Shown: positions 20,972 to 30,171, counted from the stretch's first letter. The stretch: DNA of 64,000 nucleotides from Paraurantiacibacter namhicola (GCF_001687545.1 NZ_CP016545.1:1225001-1289000), one strand, 5' to 3'. Numbers and translations: made by a program. The notes: generated by a model not told the origin, from the letters alone.

Positions 20972-22045
20972 ATGGCATGCACTCCGGCAGCAAAAAGGCT
21001 ATCATCCCCGGCGATGGAGCATGACGCAGACGAGATGTGGGCGGCAGTGCTGCGCCGCGACCGGGCGTGGGACGGGCGCTTCGTCACCGGCGTGCATTCC
21101 ACCGGCATATATTGCCGCCCCAGCTGCGCCGCGCGCACGCCGCATCGCAAGAATGTGCAATTCTATGCCGGCCCCTTGGCAGCGGAGGCGGCCGGGCTGC
21201 GCCCCTGCAAGCGCTGCGCGCCGCATGACCAGAGCCGGGAGGAGGCAGCCGTGCTGCAGGCAATTGCCCTGATCCGCGAAGCCGAAACCACGGTATCGCT
21301 GGAGAAGCTCGGCAAGGCGACCGGCTATTCGCCAAGCCATTTGCAGCGCATCTTCAAGCGCGCCACGGGCATGTCGCCCGCCGCCTATTTCCGCGCCCTG
21401 CGCGATGAGCGTGCAAAGCAGGCGCTGGGCGGGGCGGAGCGGGTGAGCGACGCGATCTACGATGCAGGCTATGAAGCGCCCAGCCGCTTCTATGCCGCGA
21501 TGGAGGGAAAGATGGGCATGACGCCGAGCGACTGGAAGAATGGCGGCGAGGGCCGCGAAATCCATTACGCGATTGTTCCAACGACGCTGGGCGAGATGCT
21601 GGTCGCCGCGACCGAGACGGGTGTGTGCTGTCTCAGCTTCAACGAAGGTGAGGCGGAATTGCAGGCGCGTTTCCCGAACGCGCAGCTGCGCGAAGCCGGT
21701 GCGGCCTTTCGCGCGCTGTTCGAGGAGATCACTGCTGCGGTCGAGGACCCGTCCGAAGCGGCGGGCGCGCATATCCCGCTCGATGTGAAAGGCACGGCGT
21801 TCCAGCAGGCGTGCTGGCGGGCGCTGCGGGAAATTCCGCCGGGAGAGACGCGGTCTTACGGACAGCAGGCGGCAGCGCTTGGAAAACCGGGCGCAAGCCG
21901 CGCGGTTGGCAGCGCCAATGGGGCGAACAACATCGCCGTCCTGATCCCCTGCCACCGCGTGATCGCGGCCGATGGCGGCTTGGGCGGCTATGCCTATGGG
22001 ACTGAAATAAAGGCCGAATTGCTGCGCCGCGAAGCGGGCGAGTAG
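20972..22045 (+). CDS. ada: Ada: methylphosphotriester/O6-methylguanine methyltransferase and regulator
   Basis: Bifunctional DNA-repair protein and activator of the adaptive response to alkylation. The N-terminal zinc domain has GIYCRPSCAARTPHRKNVQFY and LRPCKRCAP (four Cys, the first being the methyl acceptor). An AraC-type HTH follows (VSLEKLGKATGYSPSHLQRIFK). The C-terminal methyltransferase carries the acceptor Cys327 in IPCHRVI, with SYGQQAAALGKPGASRAVGSANG before it. It has 357 residues. The start ATG 20972 follows AGGAACAGG; ATG 21014 is possible. It is divergent from the protease gene. Confidence 0.95.
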   Translation: MACTPAAKRLSSPAMEHDADEMWAAVLRRDRAWDGRFVTGVHSTGIYCRPSCAARTPHRKNVQFYAGPLAAEAAGLRPCKRCAPHDQSREEAAVLQAIALIREAETTVSLEKLGKATGYSPSHLQRIFKRATGMSPAAYFRALRDERAKQALGGAERVSDAIYDAGYEAPSRFYAAMEGKMGMTPSDWKNGGEGREIHYAIVPTTLGEMLVAATETGVCCLSFNEGEAELQARFPNAQLREAGAAFRALFEEITAAVEDPSEAAGAHIPLDVKGTAFQQACWRALREIPPGETRSYGQQAAALGKPGASRAVGSANGANNIAVLIPCHRVIAADGGLGGYAYGTEIKAELLRREAGE

Positions 22046-22171
22046 CACCCCGCCACTGTCACCCAAATACAACAATCGGCAACCCTCTGGCTTAAGCTGG
22101 AACTGCCTGCGCGCCTGCTCATTGAAGCTCCAAACGGCGGGAACCGTGTCCGGTTCGGGGTGCCGGGTCGC

Positions 22172-22185
22172 CATGCTTCGGCATG
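22172..22185 (+). other. TTCG-loop hairpin in the porin leader
   Basis: CATGC (22172-22176) and GCATG (22181-22185) close a TTCG tetraloop, an unusually stable RNA hairpin, about 37 bp before the start of the outer-membrane barrel gene. It could protect the 5' end of an abundant mRNA. Nothing else is recognised in the 22046-22222 leader region. Confidence 0.3.
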
Positions 22186-22222
22186 TCTCCGGGGACAGGA
22201 CAAGAGATGAATGGAGTATATT

Positions 22223-23179
22223 ATGAAGAAACTTCTGATTGGTGCATCTGCACTGGCGCTGGCAGTTCCCGGTGTCGCACAGGCTGACGGTCCCTATGTC
22301 GGCGTAAGCGGCGGCTGGGTTATGCCGGATGATTCCGACAATACCGGCGAAATCGACACTGCCGTCCCGGCAAGTGTCGGCGGCACGTTCCCGGCGATTC
22401 CCGCTGGCACGGCCGTTGGCTTCAACACCGAATTCGACGATGGCTGGGAAGCTTCCGTCGCCGTCGGTTACAAGTTCGACAACGGTTTCCGCATCGAAGT
22501 GCAACCGTTCTACAACCAGTACGATGTCGATACGCACAGCGGCCTGACCGTTGGCGGCACCAATATCGATGCGCTCGATGTCGCAGTCCTGACGCGCGGC
22601 GCGGCCAGTGCGGCCAACCCGACCGTGGGCCAGGTGCTGGCTGACGGACGCGGCGATGTCAGCAATTACGGCGCGTTCCTGAACATCGCCTATGACATCC
22701 CGGCCGGCAGCATCAAGCCGTTCGTCGGCGGCGGTGTCGGCTACCAGTTCACCGACGTGAACTACCAGCCCTCCGGCGTGACCGTGATCGACGGTGATGA
22801 AGACGGTTTCGCATGGCAGGCATTTGCCGGTCTGGCGTTCGCCGTGTCCGACAATGTCGACCTGTATGGCCAGTACACCTACCGTGCCGGCTTCGATGAG
22901 AACCGCTTCAACAACCAGCTGCTGCCCGGCTATCTCGATGTCGAGAACAAGCAGCAGATCGTGAGCGTCGGCCTGCGCTTCGGCTTTGGCGGCGAACCGG
23001 AACCCGTGGTGGCACCGCCGCCGCCGGTCCGTGTCGCACCGACCCCGCCGCCGCCCCCGCCGCCGCCCCCGCCGGCTCCGATGATGAAGACGTGCTATGA
23101 CGGCTCGCGCATCCCGGTTGCACAGGATTGCCCCGTGCCTCCGCCGCCCGCAGTCTCGCCCGTTGGCGAACGCGGCTGA
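22223..23179 (+). CDS. Outer-membrane beta-barrel protein with proline-rich tail
   Basis: 318 residues. A signal peptide (LLIGASALALAVPGVAQA) leads to an OmpA/OmpW-like barrel of alternating strands from YVGVSGGWVMP to IVSVGLRFGFGG. A run of prolines follows (around residues 262-284), then a short tail with two Cys (MMKTCYDGSRIPVAQDCP) ending in GERG. There is no peptidoglycan-binding OmpA domain after the proline hinge. The ATG at 22223 is preferred over 22211 because the signal peptide starts there and GGAG lies upstream. It is probably an abundant porin-like protein. Its own terminator follows. Confidence 0.85.
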   Translation: MKKLLIGASALALAVPGVAQADGPYVGVSGGWVMPDDSDNTGEIDTAVPASVGGTFPAIPAGTAVGFNTEFDDGWEASVAVGYKFDNGFRIEVQPFYNQYDVDTHSGLTVGGTNIDALDVAVLTRGAASAANPTVGQVLADGRGDVSNYGAFLNIAYDIPAGSIKPFVGGGVGYQFTDVNYQPSGVTVIDGDEDGFAWQAFAGLAFAVSDNVDLYGQYTYRAGFDENRFNNQLLPGYLDVENKQQIVSVGLRFGFGGEPEPVVAPPPPVRVAPTPPPPPPPPPPAPMMKTCYDGSRIPVAQDCPVPPPPAVSPVGERG

Positions 23180-23205
23180 TCCATCGGATCACTGAAAACA
23201 GGGAA

Positions 23206-23235
23206 GGGCGTCGCGATTGCGGCGCCCTTTTCTTT
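23206..23235 (+). terminator. Terminator of the outer-membrane barrel gene
   Basis: GGGCGTCGC (23206-23214) pairs with GCGGCGCCC (23219-23227), with one G-T pair and loop GATT. It is followed by TTTTCTTTT, a strong intrinsic terminator 27 bp after the stop. Confidence 0.85.
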
Positions 23236-23272
23236 TGCATCTGGTGAGCTGTGGTCGCAGGCCTGGCTTGCG

Positions 23273-26200
23273 TTACTGCGCGGCCATCAGTTCCGCTTCG
23301 CCCAGATCCACGCTGACGAGGCGGGAGATGCCCTTTTCCACCATGGTCACGCCGAACAGGCGGTGCATCCGGCTCATGGTCACGGCGTTGTGGGTCACGA
23401 TCAGGTAGCGGGTCTTCGTATCGGCAACCATGGAATCGAGCAGGTCGCAGAAGCGATCGATATTGGCGTCGTCCAGCGGCGCGTCGACTTCGTCCAGCAC
23501 GCAGATCGGCGCCGGATTGGTCAGGAACAGCGCGAAGATCAGCGCGGTGGCCGTCAGGGCCTGCTCGCCGCCCGATAGCAGGTTCAGCGATTGCAGGCGC
23601 TTGCCCGGCGGCTGCGCGAAGATCTCCAGGCCAGCCTCCAGCGGATCGTCGCTGTCGATCAGTTCCAGATGTGCCTTGCCGCCTTCGAACAGGCGCGTGA
23701 ACAGGCGGCGGAAGTGGCCGTCCACTTCCTCGAATGCGGCGCGCAGGCGCTCGCGGCCCTCGCGATTGAGGTTGCCGATGCTGCCGCGCAGGCGGTTTAC
23801 CGCTTCCACCAGTTCGGCCTGTTCGGCGGCGCTGGATCCGTGCTCGCCTTCGATCTTCGCCAGTTCGTCGGCAGCGACCAGATTGACCGGGCCAATCCGC
23901 TCGCGGCTGGCGGTCAGGCGCTCCATGTCCTCGCCTTCCAGGCCGGCGTTCTTCACCTCTTCGGCGTCGAAGCCGAAGCGGTCGCCCAGCAGGGGAGGGG
24001 GGCACTGGAAACGTTCGCCGGAGATGCGGGCCATCTCCTCACGGCGGCTTTCTTCGTTCTCGGCCCGGGCGGCGGCCCCGGCGCGGCCTTCGCGCGCTTC
24101 GGCCAGTCCCTCGTTGGCGGCAGAGAATGCGCGGTCGGCCTCGCGCGCCTGGGCCTCGACTTCGGCCATCGCGGCCTCAGCCTTCGCCAGTTCCTCGGAG
24201 ATGCGCGCGCGCACGGTGTCGCCCTGTTCGATCTCGCGCTGCAGGCCTTCCGGCTTGGCGGCCACGACGGCGCGTTCCCCGGCGATATCCTCGAAGCGCT
24301 GCTCCATGCTGGCCAGCCTGCGCGCCGCCTCGCCCGCGCGGGCTTGCCAGCCGGCGATATCGGCGCGCTGGGCGGTGACGCGTTCGCGCGCCACGGCGAG
24401 CGACTGGTCGTGGCTCGCAAGCGCGGCGGTCGCGGCCTGCAGGGCGGAGCGGGCCGCCTCGTGCTTGGCCTGCGCTGCGTCCAGCCGCGCGCGCCCGGTC
24501 TCGGGTTCGGGCAAGGCGGCGTGGCGTTCCTTCGCGGTGGCGAGTTCCTTTTCGGCGCTATCCTTGCGAGCGGCGAGGTCCTGCTCCGCATCGGCCAGTT
24601 CGGCGAGGCGGGCGGCATGGCGTTCGCGAGCGGATTCCGCCTGGTCGAGGCTGCGCAGGGCATGGCGCTCGGCTTCGGCGGCCTGGCCGACGTCGCGCTC
24701 CATTGCCACCAGCTCGCGCTGGAGCGTGGAGAGCGCATCCTGCGCCTGTGTGTGCGAGGTCTCGGCGGAGGCAGCGGCGGAGCGCAGGTCCGGCACCAGC
24801 TCGGCCAGTTCGGCATGGCGGTTTGCCGCCTCCAGCCGCGCGGCTTCCGACGCACCTTCTCCGCGCGCGATGAAGCCGTCCCAGCGGCGCAGGGCGCCGT
24901 CCTTCGTCACCAGCCATTCGCCCGGCTCCAGCCTGCGGCCATCGTCACTATCTGCGACATGCACCAGCGCGAGGCGCGCGGCGAGCTGCGGCGGGCAATC
25001 GGGAACGTGGTCGGCCAGGCTGCCGGTAACGCGGGATGGAGCCTCGCGGCCGGTCCAGAAACGCCCGTCCACCGCGCCATCGGGACTGCCGAGCCCGGCC
25101 TTGGCATCGCGGCCCAGCACCGCGGCCAGCGCGCGTTCGTAACCTGCTTCTGCCCGGACCTTGTCCAGCGCGGGCGGCAGGCCGTGCTTGCCCTTCTGCT
25201 GGCGGGCGCGGGCCTCGCGGTCACGCTCAAGCGCCTGGAATTCGCGTTCCACCCCGGCCAGTTCGGCGCGGGCGGAAGACAGCGTGCTGGCCGCGGTATC
25301 GCGCGCTTCGGCGAGGTCGTCCTTCTCGGCCTGCTTTGCCTCGAAATCGGCACGCAGCCGCACCAGCCGCGAGGCCGCAGCGTCGGCGGCGGCCTTTGCC
25401 TCGGCCACGGCCGCTTCGGGATCGCTGCCGCCAGTCAGTTCGCTCTTGGCTGCCGCATGCCGCGCAAGCTCCGCATCGGCCCGCTCCAGGCGCTGCTCTG
25501 CCTGCGTCACCTCGCTCTGGGCAACGCGCCATTCGGCCTCGACGCCGGCGTGCTCTGCCGTAGCCTTGGCCAGCGCCAGTTCCGCCGCGCGGCCGGCCTG
25601 TTCGGCCTTTTCCGCACCGCGTTCCAGCTGCGGCCGTTCGGCTTCGTCGGCATTGAGCTGCTTTTCGTTCGCGGCGAGTTCAGCGGCCAGCCGCTTCATG
25701 GCATCGGCGGCATCGCGCGTCATGCGGTCGGCTTCGCCGCGATCCTCCTCCAGCCGCGCTTTCTGGCGGTCGAGGTCGGCCAGCCGCTCCTCAGCCGCTT
25801 CCAGCTGGGTGGTGAGGGCCGCCATGCGGTGGCCATGCGCGCTGGCATCGTCGCGCCGGTCAGCCAGCTCCTCGCGCGCCTCGGCCAGCTTTGCCGCGAG
25901 CCCATGCTGCGCCTTCTGTGCCTCGTCTGCGGCAGCTTTCGCCGCCGCCACCCGCGCATCGGCAGATTTGGCAACCTCGCGCGCGTCCTCCGCCGCAGCG
26001 GCGGCGTCGCGCCAGCGGGCGAAGACCAGCCGGGCCTCGGCCACTTTGATCTCGTCGGTCAGCTTCTTGTAGCGTTCGGCCTGCTTGGCCTGACGCCGCA
26101 GGCTCGCCATCTGGCTGTCGAGGCCCGCCATCAAATCTTCCAGCCGCGCGAGGTTCGCCTCGGTCTGGCGCAGCTTGCTCTCGGCATCCTTGCGCCGGAC

Positions 26201-26695
26201 ATGCAGGCCCGCGATCCCGGCCGCTTCCTCCAGCATCATGCGCCGTTCGGTGGGCTTGGCGGCGATGACCTGGGCGATCTTGCCCTGGCTGACGAGGGCG
26301 GGGGAGTGCGCGCCGGTCGCCGCATCGGCAAAGGTCAGCGCCACGTCCTTGGCCCGCACGTCCCGCCCGTTCACGCGGTAAGCGCTGCCCGCGCCGCGTT
26401 CGATCCGGCGGGTGACGTCCAGCTCCTCGCCTTCGCTGTCCACCGCCTGCAGCACGACTTCGGCGAAATCGCGCGGCGGGCGGCGTTCCGTCCCGGCAAA
26501 GATGACATCTTCCATCCCGCCCGATCGCAGGGACTTGGGCGAGTTTTCGCCCATGACCCAGCGGATCGCTTCCAGCAGGTTGGATTTGCCGCAGCCATTG
26601 GGGCCGACGACGCCCGTCAGGCCCGGTTCGATCCGCAGCTCCGCAGGCTCCACGAAGCTCTTGAAGCCGGTCAGCTTGAGCTTGCGGAACTGCAT
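23273..26695 (-). CDS. smc: Chromosome segregation ATPase SMC
   Basis: Full-length bacterial SMC (1140 residues), the core of condensin that compacts and segregates the chromosome. Walker A GPNGCGKSN is at 31-39. Two very long Ala/Glu/Arg-rich coiled coils surround a hinge near residues 500-600. The C-terminal head has the signature LLSGGEQALTATALIFAL and Walker B ICVLDEVDAPLDDANIDRF. It lies 20 bp after the DsbA-like lipoprotein gene, in the locus dciA-dsbA-dsbA-smc that I recall from related genomes. Confidence 0.97.
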   Translation of the reverse strand: MQFRKLKLTGFKSFVEPAELRIEPGLTGVVGPNGCGKSNLLEAIRWVMGENSPKSLRSGGMEDVIFAGTERRPPRDFAEVVLQAVDSEGEELDVTRRIERGAGSAYRVNGRDVRAKDVALTFADAATGAHSPALVSQGKIAQVIAAKPTERRMMLEEAAGIAGLHVRRKDAESKLRQTEANLARLEDLMAGLDSQMASLRRQAKQAERYKKLTDEIKVAEARLVFARWRDAAAAAEDAREVAKSADARVAAAKAAADEAQKAQHGLAAKLAEAREELADRRDDASAHGHRMAALTTQLEAAEERLADLDRQKARLEEDRGEADRMTRDAADAMKRLAAELAANEKQLNADEAERPQLERGAEKAEQAGRAAELALAKATAEHAGVEAEWRVAQSEVTQAEQRLERADAELARHAAAKSELTGGSDPEAAVAEAKAAADAAASRLVRLRADFEAKQAEKDDLAEARDTAASTLSSARAELAGVEREFQALERDREARARQQKGKHGLPPALDKVRAEAGYERALAAVLGRDAKAGLGSPDGAVDGRFWTGREAPSRVTGSLADHVPDCPPQLAARLALVHVADSDDGRRLEPGEWLVTKDGALRRWDGFIARGEGASEAARLEAANRHAELAELVPDLRSAAASAETSHTQAQDALSTLQRELVAMERDVGQAAEAERHALRSLDQAESARERHAARLAELADAEQDLAARKDSAEKELATAKERHAALPEPETGRARLDAAQAKHEAARSALQAATAALASHDQSLAVARERVTAQRADIAGWQARAGEAARRLASMEQRFEDIAGERAVVAAKPEGLQREIEQGDTVRARISEELAKAEAAMAEVEAQAREADRAFSAANEGLAEAREGRAGAAARAENEESRREEMARISGERFQCPPPLLGDRFGFDAEEVKNAGLEGEDMERLTASRERIGPVNLVAADELAKIEGEHGSSAAEQAELVEAVNRLRGSIGNLNREGRERLRAAFEEVDGHFRRLFTRLFEGGKAHLELIDSDDPLEAGLEIFAQPPGKRLQSLNLLSGGEQALTATALIFALFLTNPAPICVLDEVDAPLDDANIDRFCDLLDSMVADTKTRYLIVTHNAVTMSRMHRLFGVTMVEKGISRLVSVDLGEAELMAAQ

Positions 26696-26715
26696 CGGCG
26701 GGCGGTCCTTACCGC

Positions 26716-27510
26716 TTACTCGCCGCTGCGCGCGCCGGCGCGTTGCAGCAGGGGCTCAAGTTCCGACCAGCGCGAGGCTTCCACCTGCGTGCCGTTGATC
26801 AGGAAGGTCGGTGTCTTGTTGATATTGTCGGCCTCCGCCGCGCTTTGCAGCGTGTTGGCGAGGTTTTCGGCTGCATCGGCATCGGCCAGACAGGTGCGCG
26901 CCGCATCCTTGCCGATCCCGCGAGCAGCGAAGAAATCAAGGAAGCCGGTACGCTCCGCAAACTGCACCAGCCGCTCTTCCGGGGCCAGTGTCAGGGCCTG
27001 CTGAGCGCCCTCCATGTTCTGTTGGAAGCCGCCATAGACTTCGGGAAGGTTCAGCCACACCTGGTCTGCCAGGGCGGGGCCGGCTTCCACCGGAGCGCAT
27101 TCCAGCATCCGCGTGAGCACAAGGTCGATCGCGCCGTGCAGCGGCATGCTGCGCAGTTCGAACGACACGCGGCCCGTGTTCACGTAATCGCTCTTGAGCG
27201 GTTCGGCCCCTTCGGCGGTGAAGGCCGCGCAGGCGCCGCAGGTCAGCGAGCCATACTCGATCAGCTTGATCGGCGCATCGGGGTTACCCATCAGCCAGCC
27301 GCCCGTTTCGGTACGGGAGACGACGTCGATCCACTGCGAACCTTCCGGAGCGGCCACCGCCTCGGCAACTTCACCCTGCGCGATGGTGCCGGCAGCAGCG
27401 CCGTCGGCATCGTCCGATCCGCCACATGCGGCGAGCGCCAGGGCCAACGGCACGCCAATGGCGGCCATGCGGATGCGGGAGCGAAGGGCGGTGGAGGAGG
27501 TGGTGTTCAT
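26716..27510 (-). CDS. DsbA-like thioredoxin-fold lipoprotein
   Basis: 264 residues. A lipobox (ALALAAC, Cys29) anchors it in the membrane. The thioredoxin-fold domain has the active-site pair CGAC in YGSLTCGACAAF and the cis-Pro loop KTPTFLING. The long helical insert between them is DsbA-like. It probably oxidises or isomerises disulphides in the periplasm. It is the second DsbA-type protein in the operon. Its CxxC dipeptide (Gly-Ala) differs from the Pro-His of the neighbour, so their redox roles may differ. Confidence 0.85.
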   Translation of the reverse strand: MNTTSSTALRSRIRMAAIGVPLALALAACGGSDDADGAAAGTIAQGEVAEAVAAPEGSQWIDVVSRTETGGWLMGNPDAPIKLIEYGSLTCGACAAFTAEGAEPLKSDYVNTGRVSFELRSMPLHGAIDLVLTRMLECAPVEAGPALADQVWLNLPEVYGGFQQNMEGAQQALTLAPEERLVQFAERTGFLDFFAARGIGKDAARTCLADADAAENLANTLQSAAEADNINKTPTFLINGTQVEASRWSELEPLLQRAGARSGE

Positions 27511-27637
27511 GGCTCGATCAATCCGATTCAGGGAATGGGGGAGGCTACCGCAACACGGGGCAGCGGCAAGGCGTATAGTCTTCGGGCCGCCGCTTGTGCA
27601 CAGTTTTTCGGTTCGGGAAGGTTAATTCGGTGGGGCG

Positions 27638-28321
27638 TCAGTCTTCCGGCGTCAATGCCTTGTCCAGCGATGCCTTCACCGCAGGCCAGGTGTGTACGCC
27701 CTGCAGAAGTGAGCCGTTCAGGGCAAAGCTGGGCGTACCCGGCACGCCAAGGCGATCCGCCGCGTCCTGCGTCGTGCCGATAATGGACTGGGCTGCAGTT
27801 TCGTCAGACAGGCAGGCATCCGCCTCGCTGATGGAATATCCGCGGCTCTCCATGATGTCGTAGAACCCCAAGTCGCTGGAAATGGCACGCATCCGGCTGC
27901 CAAGGCTGCCACTGCCCCAGCGCGCGGTCTGCGCCGGGCTGGCGTCCATCGCCTTCTGCAGCCAGACCTCCTGCCGTGACAGGATCGCGCGGTGATTGCC
28001 GAAGAATTTGTCCGCATCGCCGCAGCCGGCCAGCAGGCTGGCGGCCAGGTCCACCGGATTGCGGATGAAGGGGCGCACTTCCACCGCCACCTTGCCGGTG
28101 GGGATATATTGCAGCTGCATCACGGCGTCCGCATCATGGGCGTAATGCGCACAATGCGGGCAGGTGTAGCTGATGAATTCCACCAGCTGGACTTCCGCTT
28201 CCGGATTGCCCACGCGGTGGCCGGTTTCGGTTTCCACCTGCGCGGCGTACCAGTCCTGCGCCATGGCGGGCGCGGCGGTGAAAGCCAAAGCGGCTGCGGC
28301 GGCATATGCAAAAGTCTTCAT
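27638..28321 (-). CDS. DsbA family thiol:disulphide oxidoreductase
   Basis: 227 residues with a cleavable signal peptide (FAYAAAAALAFTAAPAMA). The active site is CPHC in ISYTCPHCAHY, the classic DsbA sequence, and the cis-Pro loop is VPGTPSFALNG. It is a periplasmic disulphide donor. The start overlaps the stop of the dciA-like gene by 4 bp (ATGA). Confidence 0.88.
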   Translation of the reverse strand: MKTFAYAAAAALAFTAAPAMAQDWYAAQVETETGHRVGNPEAEVQLVEFISYTCPHCAHYAHDADAVMQLQYIPTGKVAVEVRPFIRNPVDLAASLLAGCGDADKFFGNHRAILSRQEVWLQKAMDASPAQTARWGSGSLGSRMRAISSDLGFYDIMESRGYSISEADACLSDETAAQSIIGTTQDAADRLGVPGTPSFALNGSLLQGVHTWPAVKASLDKALTPED

Positions 28322-28890
28322 TGGTCTTTGTCTTCCTTGTCACCCAGGCTGCGGGCGAGCGATTCCAGCACCGTGCGCAGTTCCGGATCGCCGATGTCGC
28401 GCAGGCTTTCGCCCAGTTCCATCGGGATCGGCTTCAGGCTTGGCGGTGCCTTGGGTTTCTCCACACCAGATGGCGGCTTAACCGCACCTTGCCGCATCTT
28501 CACCCGCGCCACGGCCTTGTAGCCAAAGAAGCGGTTCACCCGCTCCATGATTTCCGGGATCACATGCTGGATGATGGGCGCATGGGCGGGCAGGACCACC
28601 AGCTGGAGGATACCATCGGATTTCTCGCCCGGCGGGAAGCGGATCGCCTCCGGCGCGCAGACGCGGGCGTGGCGTTCGCCCACGATTTCCGGCCAGCGCG
28701 TGACCACGCTCGATTGCACGAAGCCGAAGCGGCGGAAGGCGGCGCGGCCGATCTGCGGCATGATGTCGCTGATGGCCTTGGCCGGTCCGCCGCGCGGACG
28801 CTCGTAGGGCTTGGGCGACTTGCGCGCCTTTGCCTTCGCGGTGCGTTTGGGCTTGGGAGGAGTCTCGCGTTCCATCGGAAGCGCGGCCAT
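28318..28890 (-). CDS. DUF721 / DciA-like protein
   Basis: 190 residues with a basic N-terminus (KPKRTAKAKARKSPK) and a DUF721 domain (RWPEIVGERHARVCAPEAIRF; GILQLVVLPAHAPIIQHVIPEIMERVNRFFGYKAV). DUF721 proteins include DciA, which loads the replicative helicase in bacteria lacking DnaC. That role is from family knowledge. A start at 28875 is also possible. The gene is divergent from mutY with only 14 bp between starts. Confidence 0.8.
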   Translation of the reverse strand: MAALPMERETPPKPKRTAKAKARKSPKPYERPRGGPAKAISDIMPQIGRAAFRRFGFVQSSVVTRWPEIVGERHARVCAPEAIRFPPGEKSDGILQLVVLPAHAPIIQHVIPEIMERVNRFFGYKAVARVKMRQGAVKPPSGVEKPKAPPSLKPIPMELGESLRDIGDPELRTVLESLARSLGDKEDKDQ

Positions 28891-28904
28891 GCCATAGGCG
28901 CGGC

Positions 28905-29933
28905 GTGACTTCCAGCACCGCCACCCGATTGCTCGACTGGTATGACCGGCATGCGCGTGACCTGCCCTGGCGCATTCCGCCCGGAAGCGACGCGGCGGCG
29001 GACCCGTACCGCGTATGGCTGTCCGAAGTGATGCTGCAGCAGACCACTGTCGCCGCAGTGAAGCCCTATTTCGAGAAATTCACCGCCACCTGGCCAACGG
29101 TCGAGGCGCTCGCCGCCGCGCCGGAGGAGGACGTGATGGCCGCCTGGGCGGGGCTGGGATACTATTCCCGCGCCCGGAACCTGGTGAAGGCCGCGCGCGC
29201 CGTGGCGGATCGGGGCGGCTTCCCGGATACCGAGGCGGGCCTGCGCGAATTGCCGGGGCTGGGCGCATATACGGCAGCCGCTGTCGCCGCGATCGCGTTC
29301 GGGCGGCGAGCGGTGGTGGTGGATGCGAATGTGGAACGGGTCATCTCGCGCCTGTTCGATATTCGCGAGCCTCTACCGGCGTCGCGCAAGGCAATCCGCG
29401 CGGCGGCGGACACGATCACGCCGGAGACGCGTGCGGGCGATTTCGCGCAGGCGATGATGGATCTCGGCTCCTCCATCTGCACGGCCCGCGCGCCGAAGTG
29501 CCTGCTTTGCCCTTTGCGGGAGGATTGTGCAGGCTATGCGGCAGGCGAGCCGGAAGCCTTGCCGTTCAAGCCGCCAAAGAAGGCGAGACCGGTGCGGCAG
29601 GGCTGCGCTTATTGGATGGAGCGGGACGGCAAGGTGCTGCTGGTGACGCGGCAGGGCACGGGCATGCTGGGTGGCATGCGCGCACTGCCGGACGATGGCT
29701 GGTCAGCGAAGGGCGACGGCAGCACAGAGCCGCCGGTCGCGGGCGAGTGGCATCCGCGCGGCACGGTGACGCATGGCTTTACCCACTTCACCGTGGAGCT
29801 GGCTGTGCAGGAGCTATCCGGCAAGGCACCGACCACGCCCAAGGGCGAATGGTGGCCGGTCGCGGAGATCGAAGACGCCGGCCTGCCCACGCTGTTCGCG
29901 AAGGCGGCGCGGCTCGTCCTCGCAAGCCGTTAG
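28905..29933 (+). CDS. mutY: Adenine DNA glycosylase MutY
   Basis: Removes adenine mispaired with 8-oxoguanine or guanine. The catalytic Glu41 lies in SEVMLQQTTVAAV. The helix-hairpin-helix is ELPGLGAYTAAAVAAIAF, followed by Asp in VVDANVERV. The iron-sulphur cluster ligands are spaced C-x6-C-x2-C-x5-C (CTARAPKCLLCPLREDC). A C-terminal NUDIX-like domain (from about 225) recognises the damaged base. The GTG start 28905 gives 342 residues. The 3' end overlaps a small convergent gene by 4 bp. Confidence 0.95.
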   Translation: MTSSTATRLLDWYDRHARDLPWRIPPGSDAAADPYRVWLSEVMLQQTTVAAVKPYFEKFTATWPTVEALAAAPEEDVMAAWAGLGYYSRARNLVKAARAVADRGGFPDTEAGLRELPGLGAYTAAAVAAIAFGRRAVVVDANVERVISRLFDIREPLPASRKAIRAAADTITPETRAGDFAQAMMDLGSSICTARAPKCLLCPLREDCAGYAAGEPEALPFKPPKKARPVRQGCAYWMERDGKVLLVTRQGTGMLGGMRALPDDGWSAKGDGSTEPPVAGEWHPRGTVTHGFTHFTVELAVQELSGKAPTTPKGEWWPVAEIEDAGLPTLFAKAARLVLASR

Positions 29934-30151
29934 ATAAACCCGCCGCCCAGCGACAGGCGCACGACCGCAATCAGGCCCACGATCAGGCAGAAATTGCGCC
30001 CGCCATTGCTCTGGGACAAGGCGCCGGCTGCAATGCCCGCCACGATCAGTGGCAGCGCGAACCAGTTGCCCCATCCCAGCAGCGGGATGGTGGAGGGAAT
30101 GACGATGATGAGCGAGATGATCCCCAGCAGGATCGAGACGATGTTCAGCAT
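29930..30151 (-). CDS. Hypothetical small membrane protein
   Basis: 73 residues, two hydrophobic segments (about 3-40 with a Gly-Trp-Gly-Asn break, and 52-70). ATG 30151 lies directly beside a perfect inverted repeat (30152-30171), which probably overlaps its promoter. Not recognised. It is convergent with mutY. Confidence 0.55.
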   Translation of the reverse strand: MLNIVSILLGIISLIIVIPSTIPLLGWGNWFALPLIVAGIAAGALSQSNGGRNFCLIVGLIAVVRLSLGGGFI

Positions 30152-30171
30152 GTGTTATATATGGCTAACAC
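30152..30171. promoter_or_regulatory. Inverted repeat GTGTTA-N8-TAACAC
   Basis: Perfect 6-bp arms, 30152-30157 and 30166-30171, with an A/T-rich centre TATATGGC. It sits between the divergent small membrane protein gene and the serine hydrolase gene. This is the size and position expected of an operator for a dimeric repressor, but the regulator is unknown. Confidence 0.4.

Noticed and set aside
23041-23080. CCG/CCC repeats as a possible CRISPR or microsatellite
   Set aside because: They encode the proline hinge of the outer-membrane barrel; there are no spacers or regular repeat units.
23591-27004. Open frame of 1137 codons on the plus strand opposite smc
   Set aside because: Antisense of the SMC coiled coils; low-complexity Arg/Gly/Leu composition and no family features.
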